Positions 1 through 10,092 of a DNA stretch of 64,000 nucleotides are shown here, one piece after another (the first letter of the stretch is position 1; each line of letters opens with the position of its first letter). The notes under the pieces were generated by a model, which worked only from the letters and a program-made list of their open reading frames with translations, was not told the DNA's origin and made no database searches. Where the stretch lies: positions 294,128 to 358,127 of the forward strand of contig ONZQ02000005.1 of NCBI GenBank assembly GCA_900312665.1, read 5' to 3'. Position numbers and translations under genes: made by a program. This DNA is from Cephalotrichum gorgonifer. Taxonomy: Eukaryota; Ascomycota; Sordariomycetes; Microascales; Microascaceae.

Positions 1-913
1 CGAGCTTCACATTATCGCCTCTACCTATGCTATACTCACTGTACCCGATCGTTGTTTTTTCTTCTCCCCTCCTTCCCTGTCGGTATCGGCGATGAGCGCA
101 GGATTTGGCGACACCATAAGTCCTGTCTTCCTACTCGTGGCTTCGGGGCAACTTCGACGCCACGGCGTCACTTCATCATGAGTATGGGAGCAGGCAGCAA
201 GGCGTGCATGCACCCACCATATGCTCCTCACCTTGGCTCGTCCACGCCGTGTCTTTGACAGCCATTCCCGTGGCACTCACTATATTCCCAGGGAGGTCCT
301 TGTCCTACCGCTTAGTGCCGTGCCCTATCAGTCCTCATGATAGTCTCTGCCTAGGTTCCACATCATCCCACGCGGGGGTTGCATTGAATCCCCCAGTAGC
401 AGTAGGTATGAGCGAATACATCCCTTGAACAAACGTCACTCTCCCAACCTTGACTAGACCCATCGGCCAGAGAAAAACTTCGCATTTTACAGTTTCATCT
501 CAATCGCTAGCTTGCGACCAAGCAACAAAACCAAGATCTGCCAGGCTTAACCAGCTGTGACCAACTGTTCCGATAAGACGATAAAGCCAGCTGATCGTAC
601 CCCACCCACCCCGCCCCGCTTGCTGCCCCTCCTTGGCCCCTCCTCCTCAACGTCCAGTCCGGCTTCCGTCCCTTCCAAGGCCCCATCACGCCCCATCTAG
701 CCCAGCCTAACTAACCCCGGCACTGCCTCGAGGTGCTAAAACCTTGGAAGGCCTCCCTCCCTTTCCCCAAACACTCTTTTTCTCCCCGCATCAAACTCCC
801 CTGTCACTCCAAGTACACCCTCTCTCGCTCCAGGAACCCCAAGTAAACGCTCTCTCCGGACATACCGCCCCGGAAATACCCGCCGGACAATCCCCTAAGA
901 GCCAAGAGAAGTC
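1..913. other. Intergenic, upstream of AMMECR1-domain gene
   Basis: No supported gene. Short open frames here have no family signature and poor codon bias. From about 600 to 900 the + strand is rich in C and CT runs (many CCCC, CTCTC and TCTC tracts), as expected for the promoter and 5' leader of a filamentous fungal gene. The first 500 bases could be the flank of a gene outside the window. Confidence 0.5.
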
Positions 914-1699
914 ATGGCGACCACCGAGCACTGCCTCTATGCCTTCGAGGCCCTCGCAGCTAACCTAGAGCGCCGCGAACCCTTGGACCTAGAGGACGTC
1001 CAAAAGTCCTGGGCCGCCTACCTCAAGTCCCTTGACTCCGCGGACTCCACCCGGCCCGCGAAGCCGCTCCCCGCCCTCCAGCGCCTCACATCCCCCACCA
1101 GCGGCGCCTCGTCCTCCTCGTCCTCCACCATGTCTCTCGCCACGGACACGCCCGCCACCTCGGTGACCTCCCTCGGCGAGGACGACATCCGGGAGTCCCC
1201 GCTCTTCATCACCTGGAACGTCATCTCCGATGAGGGCCACTCGCTGCGCGGCTGCATCGGGACGTTCGAGGACCAGGAGCTCGAGGACGGGATATCGTCG
1301 TACGCCATCACCGCCGCGCTGCACGACACGCGCTTCCCGCCCGTCCGCCTGTCCGAGCTCCCCACCCTTGGCGTCAGCGTCACCCTGCTGACCGACTTCG
1401 AGGACTGCGACGACAGCATGGACTGGACCCTCGGCGTGCATGGCCTGCGCATCTCCTTCGTCTACCACGGGAGGCGGTACGGCGCCACGTACCTCCCCGA
1501 CGTGGCGACCGAGCAGGGCTGGACAAAGGAGGAGACCCTGGTGAGCCTGATGAGGAAGGCCGGCTGGGTCGGGAGGAAGGACAAGTGGAGGGAGGTCGAG
1601 CTGGACTGTGTGAGGTACCAGGGGAAGAAGGCGAGCCTGGAGTTCGGTGAGTATAAGAAGTGGAGGGGGTGGGTCGACGAGACGAAGTGGCAAGCTTGA
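914..1699 (+). CDS. AMMECR1-domain protein
   Basis: Single-exon protein of 261 residues belonging to the AMMECR1 family, whose biochemical role is still poorly defined (the human member is tied to a contiguous-gene syndrome). The family signature LRGCIGTF is at residues 111-118, followed by a helix-rich stretch (YAITAALHDTRFPP), the FPPV/LSELP segment and the WTLGVHGLRI and YLPDVATEQGW blocks typical of the second half of the domain. A low-complexity Ser/Thr/Ala-rich insert at about 41-90 separates the N-terminal helix from the signature, as is common in fungal members. The ATG is preceded by a CT-rich leader. Stop is followed within 350 bp by the 3' end of NOP9 on the other strand, so the two genes are convergent. 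Family assignment is strong; function is not. Confidence 0.92.
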   Translation: MATTEHCLYAFEALAANLERREPLDLEDVQKSWAAYLKSLDSADSTRPAKPLPALQRLTSPTSGASSSSSSTMSLATDTPATSVTSLGEDDIRESPLFITWNVISDEGHSLRGCIGTFEDQELEDGISSYAITAALHDTRFPPVRLSELPTLGVSVTLLTDFEDCDDSMDWTLGVHGLRISFVYHGRRYGATYLPDVATEQGWTKEETLVSLMRKAGWVGRKDKWREVELDCVRYQGKKASLEFGEYKKWRGWVDETKWQA

Positions 1700-2048
1700 T
1701 GTTGTAGAGGGCCGTGTCTTCGGCCCCTATCCCGGGAGGTTTTCGGTGGAGTATTGGGAGTTCTTTCTTTCTTTCTTTTTTGGAGGTGTACAAGATAGAG
1801 ATGCGTTCTGGACTACAAGCGTCCCCATGAGCGTCCGGGTTTCTATACCCTTGGTCGATTATTTCATAGGCAGTATTAATGATTTTTTATTTCGATTCTT
1901 GACGTGCCCCGTTCTTCATCCGTTTCATTCACGACTGTTGTGGGGTGAGGAGGGGCAGATGATTGACATGTGAATAGCCAAAGGAGTCAATTACATGGCG
2001 AGCCCCTAGATAAACGTAAGAAGATATATAACATTGCTGGTCCGAACC
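1700..2048. other. Convergent 3' intergenic between AMMECR1 gene and NOP9
   Basis: About 350 bases holding the 3' flanks of two convergent genes. It is T-rich on the + strand (TTTCTTTCTTTCTTTTTT near 1764), consistent with 3' UTR. Nothing else is seen. Confidence 0.5.
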
Positions 2049-4553
2049 CTATGCCTCAACCTCCGCTTCCCTCCTCTTCTTCTCTTTCTTTTCCTTCTTT
2101 AGTCTCTTCCGTTCTTTCCTTTCCTCCGGAGTCTCGTCGGGGTTCTTAGTCTTATCCTTCTGCTTCTTCTCCTTCCTCTCCTCCTTAACGTCGCGAGCCT
2201 TGTCCCCGTTCAGCTCGATCCCATCCATCTTGTCCTCCAGCTCCTTCCTCTCCCCATTTTCAACCACAGCGCTTTCCCCACTCTGCTCCAACGCACCCTC
2301 TACCTTCCCGTCCGTCCTCGCCTCCGCTATCGCACCAACCTGCTCGGGGCGGCCGGCATCGCCGAACCGCAGCCTCCTCTCCTTCGCCCTCTCCGCCTGC
2401 CTCGCGAACCGCCTCGCGATGTGCGGATTCGTCACCACCGCGTTCTCCGCCCTCGCCTTCTTCGCCGGCGCGGCCGCAAACGCGGCGCCCTCGACGCGCC
2501 CCTCGGCCTCCTTCGCCCAGGTGCCCCAATCCGCCCTGCCCCTCTTCCAGACGTCTCCCTTCCACGTCCGCCACACGCTCCTCCCCATCCACGACTCCCG
2601 CAGGACCGGCTCGCTCTGCGCGAGCTTGGCCATCATGGTCTCCTTGACGTGGAACGGCACGGAGCGCTCCTTGCCCTTCGTGGGGACCGCGATGAGCTCG
2701 TTGACGAGGTTGTGGCCCGCCTGCGAGGCCGCGAGGTCGACGATGTGAGGGGCGAGCGAGGCGACCAGCCTCTTGTGGAAGAACGCGTTGGAGGACGGGT
2801 TGGCGAGGGACGCTTTCAGAACCGCCATCGTGGGCGTCGACCCCGTCGCTAACCTCACCAGTTCGTCGGGAGTTAGAGACAGGAGAGAGGTCTGCGCGAC
2901 CGTCGCGCAGGCCGGTATCGACAGCATAGTCGAGATGAGCTTTGCGCCGTGGGATACCATGGCTTGCGTGTTGCGCGCAGGCTTCTGGAAGCTATTCTTA
3001 TCCTTGGATGCCTTGTCCTCTTCCGCGCGGAGCCCGCAGAGGGCGGGGACCAAGTCCTCGGGGCGGCCGCCGCAGGCCTGCACGAGGGCCTGCGCGATCT
3101 TCTCGGCCTCGTCGGTGGCGCCGCGGACGGAGCACCGCTCTAGGAGGACCCTGATGACGTTATACCGGGCCTTCTCCACGAGGGTCGGGATCGACGGGAG
3201 GATCTCGTCGACAGAGGCGACTAGGTCCTCCTTGCTTAGCCGGTTGAGCAGCTTGATGCACGCGTAAGAGGCCACCTCGTTGCGGACGTAGCTCTGCAGC
3301 CGCTTCGCGAAGCAGTTCTGGTAGATGGCCTTGAAGATCTTGCCCGGGGCGTGGGTTATCAGCGTCTCGAGCAGCCGAGAGCCGATTGGGTCGTATATCA
3401 TCGAGTTGATGAACTCGGACGCCTTGGAGACGTCTTCCTTGAGGGACTCGGGCGCACCCGGCAGAAGTCGGCCGAGTAGGGTATCGGAGCCGACCGACTC
3501 GGCCTTTGATTTCTTGGCCTTGGCGTTGTATGTGATGTCGAGCTCCAGGAGGATCTGGAGGATGGGGTTCCCCGTGGGGTGTGACACCATGATCCTAAGG
3601 CCGGAGCTGTCCAGGGCCGTGATGATGTCGGAGATAATCTTCTGGATGGCCATGCCGAAGGACTCGGGGACCACGCGGGGCTGCTGGTTCAGCTGCTCTT
3701 CGTCGTGAGCTGGGCCTGCACCGGGGACGGAGATGCGCTCCTTCCTCTTGCTCTTCAAGAGGGCCGCGGTCGTCGCATCTTCCAGAGGCTTCCCGGAGAG
3801 GACGAGCAGAAGCGCCCTCAGGGTATGGGAGGCGTACGTCTGCGTGAGAAGGAAGCTCATGTCGGCCTCGAGCTCGTCCAGCGTCAGCAGGAACAGGTCC
3901 TCCATAGGCGTCTCGGGCTTTTCTTCCTCCTCCCCGCTACCCTTCTTCCCTCCCGCCTCCTCCTCCCCGCCCTCCTTCTTCTCCTCCTCCTCACCAGCCA
4001 CGTCGGCATAGTCCTGCCCCACAGCAGGCGCAGCCTGCAAAAACAGCATCTCGCAGCAGTGGCTCGCAAACCGGTGCTGCACCAGCGCCAGGAAGTTCCC
4101 CGCGAAAGCCTCGAATAGGAGCTTCTTCTGGCGCACGTTCGAGAGCAGAATCAGCTTCTCCATGAGCCTGGAGCACCCCTGACTACACGCCAGCTTCAGC
4201 TCCTTCCCCTTGGCCTCCGCGAACACGTTCTCGATGAAGTAGGCGCGGTCCTCGGGGGACGCCCAGTCGTTCAGCTCGAGGACCTCGGCCGTGCCGCGGA
4301 AGTACTCCTGCTCCTCGTCGGTGAGCATGCCGAAGAACTGCGGCTCGCCGGCGGCCTCGGCGCCGGACTTCTGCGGCGCGTCGAAGTAGTACTCGCTGTC
4401 GGGCTGTTCGGCCATGGCCTCGAGGCGCTGGCGCTTCTTGGCGGCTCGCTGCTCCTCCTCCCCGAGCGCGGCCTCGTCCTGGGCGGCCTCATCTTCGTGT
4501 TTGCGCTTGCGCTCTTCGCGCACGTCCTTGCGTTTCGTTCTCGGCTTCGGCAT
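2049..4553 (-). CDS. NOP9: Nucleolar pumilio-repeat protein Nop9
   Basis: Intronless protein of 834 residues, matching the fungal Nop9 family: a nucleolar RNA-binding protein of Pumilio-like repeats needed for 18S rRNA maturation and 40S assembly. The N-terminus is a basic tail (MPKPRTKRKDVREERKRKH) followed by the conserved YYFDAPQKSG and FFGMLTDEEQEYFRG segments. Pumilio-like repeats follow (for example QGCSRLMEKLILLS and HRFASHCCEMLFLQ), then DPIGSRLLETLITHAPGKIF and NEVASYACIKLLNRL. A Glu/Lys-rich insert at roughly 185-215 and a lysine-rich C-terminal tail (KKEKKEKKRREAEVEA) are nucleolar-type low-complexity regions. Its start lies 702 bp from the divergent start of the membrane-protein gene at 5256. 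Confidence 0.95.
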   Translation of the reverse strand: MPKPRTKRKDVREERKRKHEDEAAQDEAALGEEEQRAAKKRQRLEAMAEQPDSEYYFDAPQKSGAEAAGEPQFFGMLTDEEQEYFRGTAEVLELNDWASPEDRAYFIENVFAEAKGKELKLACSQGCSRLMEKLILLSNVRQKKLLFEAFAGNFLALVQHRFASHCCEMLFLQAAPAVGQDYADVAGEEEEKKEGGEEEAGGKKGSGEEEEKPETPMEDLFLLTLDELEADMSFLLTQTYASHTLRALLLVLSGKPLEDATTAALLKSKRKERISVPGAGPAHDEEQLNQQPRVVPESFGMAIQKIISDIITALDSSGLRIMVSHPTGNPILQILLELDITYNAKAKKSKAESVGSDTLLGRLLPGAPESLKEDVSKASEFINSMIYDPIGSRLLETLITHAPGKIFKAIYQNCFAKRLQSYVRNEVASYACIKLLNRLSKEDLVASVDEILPSIPTLVEKARYNVIRVLLERCSVRGATDEAEKIAQALVQACGGRPEDLVPALCGLRAEEDKASKDKNSFQKPARNTQAMVSHGAKLISTMLSIPACATVAQTSLLSLTPDELVRLATGSTPTMAVLKASLANPSSNAFFHKRLVASLAPHIVDLAASQAGHNLVNELIAVPTKGKERSVPFHVKETMMAKLAQSEPVLRESWMGRSVWRTWKGDVWKRGRADWGTWAKEAEGRVEGAAFAAAPAKKARAENAVVTNPHIARRFARQAERAKERRLRFGDAGRPEQVGAIAEARTDGKVEGALEQSGESAVVENGERKELEDKMDGIELNGDKARDVKEERKEKKQKDKTKNPDETPEERKERKRLKKEKKEKKRREAEVEA

Positions 4554-5255
4554 TGTGTGTGTGGGTTTCCGATTCGCTGGTTGGTGGGGGAGTAGAGGCG
4601 TTTCGGATGGAGGGTGGTGGCTGCGTTTAAACGGTTAGGTTGAATTTGGGACCGATTTTTTCTGCCATCAACCACGCGAAAAATAAGAAAATAATAAAAA
4701 AAAGCGGTCGGTTTCTTATCGATTAAGCTTGGTGTTATCGGAGTGGGGCGGGCCACCCCGCCATTATGCCCCACGACGGATTCCAATGTTCTTGGCTGGA
4801 AGCAACCATTGAATATTTTTATGGGGGTCTGTTTACACCTCTGATAGACAAGGTCCCATTATTTCGCTATGGAAATACCTGGGGCAGCCTGTCCATGGGC
4901 TCTCTATCCCATTCATGTACTCGTAACTTGGGCTGCGGTGGTCCGTGTCGCACAAGCTGGAACTCATACTGTGATTCACTACATGGTTTGCACAGAAAGG
5001 TCAATGCTCCGTGTGGCGGCTTCCTGAAGAGATATTGAATATCGAGACCAGATCAAACAGTGACCTGGTGTTCCGAGACACACGTAAACATCACATCAGG
5101 CTTCCAACCGCCACATTCAGTAGCATAATATAACCTCAGCCCAGCCCGCGGGGATTCTCGTACCGTATTAGCTGTATCCGACCTCCCCGAAGACCTCACT
5201 ACCACTCGAGTGGCAACCGCACCTACTACGACTACATTGGGAAATTGTCAACACC
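4554..5255. other. Divergent intergenic, NOP9 / membrane protein
   Basis: Shared upstream region of two divergent genes. It has an A-rich stretch near 4676-4705 and no convincing gene; the 90-codon frame at 4766-5038 has no recognisable feature. Confidence 0.4.
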
Positions 5256-5810
5256 ATGAGCGCTCGCGTCAATACAAGTAATTCACGGAGTAGGAGGCCA
5301 GGTATCTACATCCGCCGGGCATTCAGTGTCCTTCTCGGAATGAGCCTTTACACGGTAGCGAGGCCATTCGAGCCCTCGTACTGGCTCCTCAAAAGCGAAG
5401 CCAGCCTCCTCATCGATCGGTTCGTCTCGACCATCGCCCTGCTCTGCGCTTGCTACTTCCAGTGGGCCGTCGCATCCCTCCGGAGGCCTGTCACCGTCAC
5501 TTATCCGGGGCCGGGGGAGCAGCCTCCGCTGTTCGTGTGGCGCCTGGCGAACTTCTGGCCGTGCGCCCTATGCGAGTTCCTGCTGCTGGTGGTCGCATAT
5601 TGTGAGACCAGCGAGGTGGCGCGGAGGACCATTGTGTCAGGCCTTGTCCTGGGCCTCTGGCTCGTGGGGCTTCCAGCAACGCCCGAGTCGACGAAGCGGG
5701 CCATATGGGACGAGGTGAAGAGGGTATGGACTTTAATGGCAATCCAAGAGGCGATGAACACGGCGGGGAGGACGCCTAGGAGGCGGCCGAACAGATACTT
5801 CATGCGTTGA
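5256..5810 (+). CDS. Small uncharacterised multi-pass membrane protein
   Basis: Predicted 184-residue protein that I do not recognise. A basic, Ser/Arg-rich N-terminus (residues 1-24) precedes several hydrophobic stretches: about 25-42 (AFSVLLGMSLYTVA), 58-75 (TIALLCACYFQWAVA), 95-115 (NFWPCALCEFLLLVVAY) and 125-143 (TIVSGLVLGLWLVGLPA), suggesting about four membrane segments. The C-terminus is very basic (TPRRRPNRYFMR), which by the positive-inside rule would place both ends in the cytosol. No catalytic motif is visible. The ATG context is ACACC-ATG-A. Reality as a gene is inferred from uninterrupted frame, codon use and the regular membrane pattern. Confidence 0.6.
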   Translation: MSARVNTSNSRSRRPGIYIRRAFSVLLGMSLYTVARPFEPSYWLLKSEASLLIDRFVSTIALLCACYFQWAVASLRRPVTVTYPGPGEQPPLFVWRLANFWPCALCEFLLLVVAYCETSEVARRTIVSGLVLGLWLVGLPATPESTKRAIWDEVKRVWTLMAIQEAMNTAGRTPRRRPNRYFMR

Positions 5811-6556
5811 CGGCGAGGCGGGTGGGGTGTTAGGAAGAAGAAGCGCAGAACATACATATGCTGAGGGGGCTCTGCTTTGGAGGGGAGACTGATTAAGCGC
5901 CGATGGATGAGCAGTGTATCCGTATGTTTCACGAACCCTCATGATTACGAGTAGGCTTAGCAACAGCTCGAGATAAGTGGTGTCTAGCCTTTGTCCTAGC
6001 GTTCGTAACAAAACAAACAGACAAAATGCATTCAAGAAGTATGTGAACAAAACGGCCGCGAACAGTAGACAAAGAGATCTAGAAGTGAGATAAAGGAACG
6101 GTAAAGGCGATGATTGCGGCTACGCGAGTTGAAAGGAGCGAGACGATAAAAGAAAGACAAGGAAAGAAAAAAAAAGTCAAGACAAAAAAGAAATGGGAAA
6201 AGAAAATGTGGGCTAGATGTCTGTGGTTTTGGAGAGTGTCAGGGCTGCGATTGGATAGCTTTAAATCGGACCCTTTGTGTGATTGGCCAAATGTCGCCGA
6301 CCCTTTTTTTCCTTTTTCTTTTTTTCGCTCTAGATCTTTTTTTTCTCATTCCAGCTCAATTGTTTCTTTGAGGGATCCCATTATTTTATGTGAGGACCAC
6401 CCACACCGGATTCCGGACCATTTTCCTTTTCCAGTTCTTTAGCTTTATTCGTCTGGAATTGTACAGCTATCCCGAATTGGAGACTCCCCTCAATACGGGC
6501 CTAGGTCCATTGATCAGTCGTGGCCAGCCAGCAGTCATTGTGTGGAGGTTGTGAGA
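5811..6556. other. Intergenic with purine-rich tract
   Basis: No gene supported. An A/G-rich tract (about 6130-6205, with a run of nine A) is followed by a T-rich tract (6303-6355). The latter is the likely promoter and leader zone of the gene starting at 6557. Confidence 0.4.
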
Positions 6557-7832
6557 ATGTCGGGGAATAAGAGAAGGTAAGTGCGACTGATAGTTCTGAT
6601 TGCTCCTTCCCTGATAGTAATTCACTCTTTCTGGCCTAACTCTTGGCCTCTCTACCTTCTCTTCCTCTTCTCCCCCTTGCACTTGCTATCTATCAGCGAA
6701 GTAGATGACTGTCCACTCACACATATCTACAGATCACAAGGACAATCTGTGCCCATCGAAGCTGCACATCCTTCAAACAGCAGAGCTCCAATCTATTCTC
6801 AGGATATGCCTTATGCCCAAGGTCCCAGCACAATGAACTCAGTCATGTCGTCAAACATGAGCCAGCCGACGTCTTTCGCGGGCCTGCTGCTCAGACATCT
6901 GCAGAATGATCTCAACGCGTACGGCTACGACAGGGACTACTGTACCCAGCAGCTCCTGGAAGAGCAGGGGCTCACTCCGCAGGAGGCTCGGACCCTTCGA
7001 CTGAGGGTGTTCGACTTGAACCACCAGATCAGACTCTGCCAGCACAAGATGGAGATCCTCACGGCCCTCGGGAGCATCGAGCAGCCCGCCCCGAGCCCGC
7101 AGACCATCATCAACAGCCTCAGCGCCGTCACCCAGCCCTCGCCGGCGAACAGCGGCCAGCTCATCGGCGTAGGCGCCCCGGACAACCCGAGCATGTCTCT
7201 CATGCACCAGGCCGCTCAGTCGAGCGCCCAAGTCGCCGGCGGATCTACCCCGGCGAAGCGCGCCGTCAAACCGAGCCAGACCTCAAACGGCCACCCTTCT
7301 GCGAAGCGCGCTAAGAAGGAAGTCGCCATCACACCGGGTGACGAGGAGAACGCCGGGAACATGATCCAGAGGCTCGGCTTCTGGAAGTGCAGGCTCTGCA
7401 CGTCGCCCAAGTACCTCGCCGCGCCCCAGCCGAAGCAGCCCTCGGCCCCGTGCAAGTGGCCCCTCCGCGACATTGCGAAGATGATTACGCACTTCACGGA
7501 TATGCACTCCGAGCACTCGCCTTCGGAGCGCTGTGAGGAATTGGGGACAGCGCTGGACGGCAATCGTGAGTTTATTTCGTGTCGTCACAACCCCCCCTTT
7601 CACTTTATCCCCAGATTTTTATCTCGGAACCTTTGGCGTATCTTATTCTGACCATCTTTTGCTTCTTTTAGGCGGCCCCTTCGAGTACTGGCTCAACCGG
7701 TCGAGGTCCATGGACGTTGGAGACGGATCTGTCATGAGGGAGTGCATTGACATCTTGCTGTCCGGGCGTCTTCCACCGCTTCTGCGGAGGCTCAGCAGGG
7801 CCGCAGCTGCTTTCCCGGAGGATGAAGAGTAG
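6557..7832 (+). CDS. Uncharacterised fungal protein with Cys/His putative zinc-binding region (3 exons)
   Basis: I join three exons: 6557-6576, 6733-7565 and 7672-7832, giving 337 residues. The first exon is only 20 nt (MSGNKR); its donor GTAAGT and the acceptor CTACAG restore frame into SQGQSVPIEAAHP. The second intron (GTGAGT ... TTTTAG) joins DGNR to GPFEYWLNRSRSM. The middle holds two helical blocks (LLLRHLQNDLNAYGYDRDY; LRLRVFDLNHQIRLCQHKM), then a basic patch AKRAKKE that could be a nuclear localisation signal. A Cys/His segment follows (FWKCRLC ... APCKWPLRDIAKMITHFTDMH) that could bind one zinc. The layout suggests a nuclear regulatory protein, but I cannot name a family. The hydrophobic reading upstream of 6733 in the same frame is intron, not a signal peptide. 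Confidence 0.75.
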
Positions 7833-8480
7833 GGTATCTAGTTGTGGCCAATGTGGAGTGTACATGTTCTCTCTCTCGAGTTCCGTGCATTCTGCCCACC
7901 TTTTGATCTCGTCTCGGGCTGTTTATTTCAAGGGAGTAGTGGCGCCCAGAGGCGACACTCGGTCTTGCCCCCCTAAAAATTCTTGACTTCTTTTAGCCCA
8001 ATGCCCTTTATATCCTTTTACGCATTTGCTTTTTTTTATGTCTTCATGTTACAGCATGATTATGGAATACGTCGGGTCTGTTTTCTTTTCTGCTTTCTCA
8101 GAGGTGTTGGAAGGGCGGTTGGCTCGCGCCATTTGATATCTCTGCCCTCAATCGGCTGGAGCGAGTTATAGACGCATAGCTTCTCTCCGTTTAAAGCTAG
8201 GAGACAGACCGAGGTCTGCATTTTGAAATTCAATTTATTACCTTTTTGTACTTTGCGGTTGTGTCCGCCTTCTATTGTCTATGTGACTCTGTGTGTATTT
8301 GTAAATATTGTGGACATGCGAACTGAGGTATATGCATCAAGAGAAAAGAAAAGCAAGAAAAGCAGGTCGCATCGCACAAGCCTCGCCTGTTCCTCCGCTG
8401 TATGTCATAATCGGTGTGTTTGTATTCGCCCCATCCCTCAAACACTCGCTTAAGAGGCCTTTCAGCCAAAGAGCCAACTC
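7833..8480. other. Convergent 3' intergenic
   Basis: 3' flanks of the 6557 gene (+) and the MFS gene (-). T-rich and AT-richer than the coding sequence; no gene seen. Confidence 0.45.
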
Positions 8481-10092
8481 CTAGATGGCCTTGATCTTGA
8501 ACCCAGCCTGCATGTACCTCGCCACCATAAACACAACCACAGAGGCCATCATCGTCAGCCCGCAGAACAGCTGTAGGCCGAGGTAGTCGCCGCCCTGTCT
8601 CTGGACGATGGCCCCGGCGATGGGCGTGCCGGTGAGGGCGCCGAACGACTGGACGGCGAAGGCGGCGCCGGAGCGGGTGCCGATCTTGCGGATGTCGGAG
8701 ATCTGGGCGATGATGGTCGGGCCGAGGCCGATGAAGCCGCCCGACGTGAAGCCGAAGACGATGAGGTAGACGATGATGGCGGCCGTCGAGGTGCCCGGGA
8801 TCCAGAGGGCGAGGGTTATGACGGCCGAGAGGAAGGTGATGATGATCATTACGTTGTAGCGGCCGAGTTTGTCGGCGGCTATGCCGGGGAGGATACGACC
8901 GAAGATGCTGGGGGACGGGTGGTTAGCGATGCTTGTCGTGCTCACGAAGAAAAAAAAAGGGAAAAGGGGGGGGGGGGGTTAGGGAAGCGCAGGTGGGAAC
9001 GGAATGGGAGAGAACTTACCTGACGGCGCTCATGATGGGTAGGAGGTACGGCGTGAGCGACGGGTCTACACCCAGCTCCTCCGCCTGCAGGATGATGTAG
9101 GCGAATGGCAAGAACATGCCCCAGAAGAACAGGAAGAGCCCGAGGCACGTAATGGCCATCAGCGGCTCCCTCAGGCCGTCGACGTACTCCCTCACGACGA
9201 ACTTCGTCTTCCGCGGCGGCAGCCTCGACTTAACCGTGAGACACGCGATGGCTAGCAGCCCCATGAACATGAACGCCAGGCACCTCACGGCCCAGGGGAA
9301 CCCGACCTGGCGGATGAGGTGGGTGGTCATGATGGGGATGATGACGCCGCCGACCGACGAGCCGGCGGCGACGATTCCGAAGGCGGCGGCGCGGCGGCGG
9401 AAGAACCAGCTCACGACGGAGGATACGGTTGCGTTGAAGACGGCGGAGGAACCGAGGGAGGAGACGACGCCCTGGGCCAGCATTAGCTGGTAGTACTCGG
9501 TGGAGAGGGACGTCATCATGAGGCCGAAGACGTGGGTTATCGAGCCGACGATGAGGAGGTAGCGGGGTCCGTAGTTGTCGAAGAGGCGGCCGAAGATGGC
9601 GGCGGGGAAGGTCATCATCCACACCTGGACCGACGTGATCCAGCTGATGGACGACTGGGAGTAGTCGCTGAGGAGCTCGCGGGTGTAGTACTGCTGGAAG
9701 ACGCCAATGCAGTTGACCAGGCCGAAGGTGCAGAAGAGGGCGCACCAGCCGCCCGCCACGACGAGCCACGCCTCGCGCCCGCCGTCGGGGAAGTCCTGCG
9801 GGCGAAATCCCGGCGGTGGGCCGGCGGCGGCGGCGGCGGCGGCGGGGGGTCCCGGCGCGCTCTCCGTATCCCCCGCCGCCGTTGCGGGCGAGGTACTATC
9901 CGCGGACGACTTCTCCAGGTCGGCGGGGATGGCGTCAGCCTTCTCGAGGTCGAGCTGGGTGGTATTCTGGTGTTCGGTGAGGGAGTCGCGGGCTGCGGAG
10001 TCCCGGGAGGGTACCCTCGTGAGGGAGCCGGGCCGAGAGGAGGAGCTTGGCGTCCGGTGGCTGGTGGCATCCACCGCTGGGAGCTTCTCCAT
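8481..10092 (-). CDS. MFS transporter, monocarboxylate (MCT/Mch) type
   Basis: Two exons on the minus strand, 10092-9020 and 8907-8481, with a 112-bp intron (GTAAGT ... CCCAG) that joins LLPIMSAV to [20 protein letters not shown]; 499 residues. A long Ser/Pro/Ala-rich cytosolic N-terminus (about 100 residues, including an alanine run encoded by GGC repeats near 9825-9845) precedes the first membrane segment at [20 protein letters not shown]. This D-G-G-x-x-A-W opening is characteristic of fungal monocarboxylate-porter homologues. Membrane segments continue through [18 protein letters not shown] (the loop 2-3 MFS motif) to [20 protein letters not shown] (the loop 8-9 equivalent), giving 12 in total. 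Substrate cannot be read; Mch proteins in yeast do not all carry monocarboxylates. No biosynthetic neighbours suggest a specific cargo. Confidence 0.9.
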
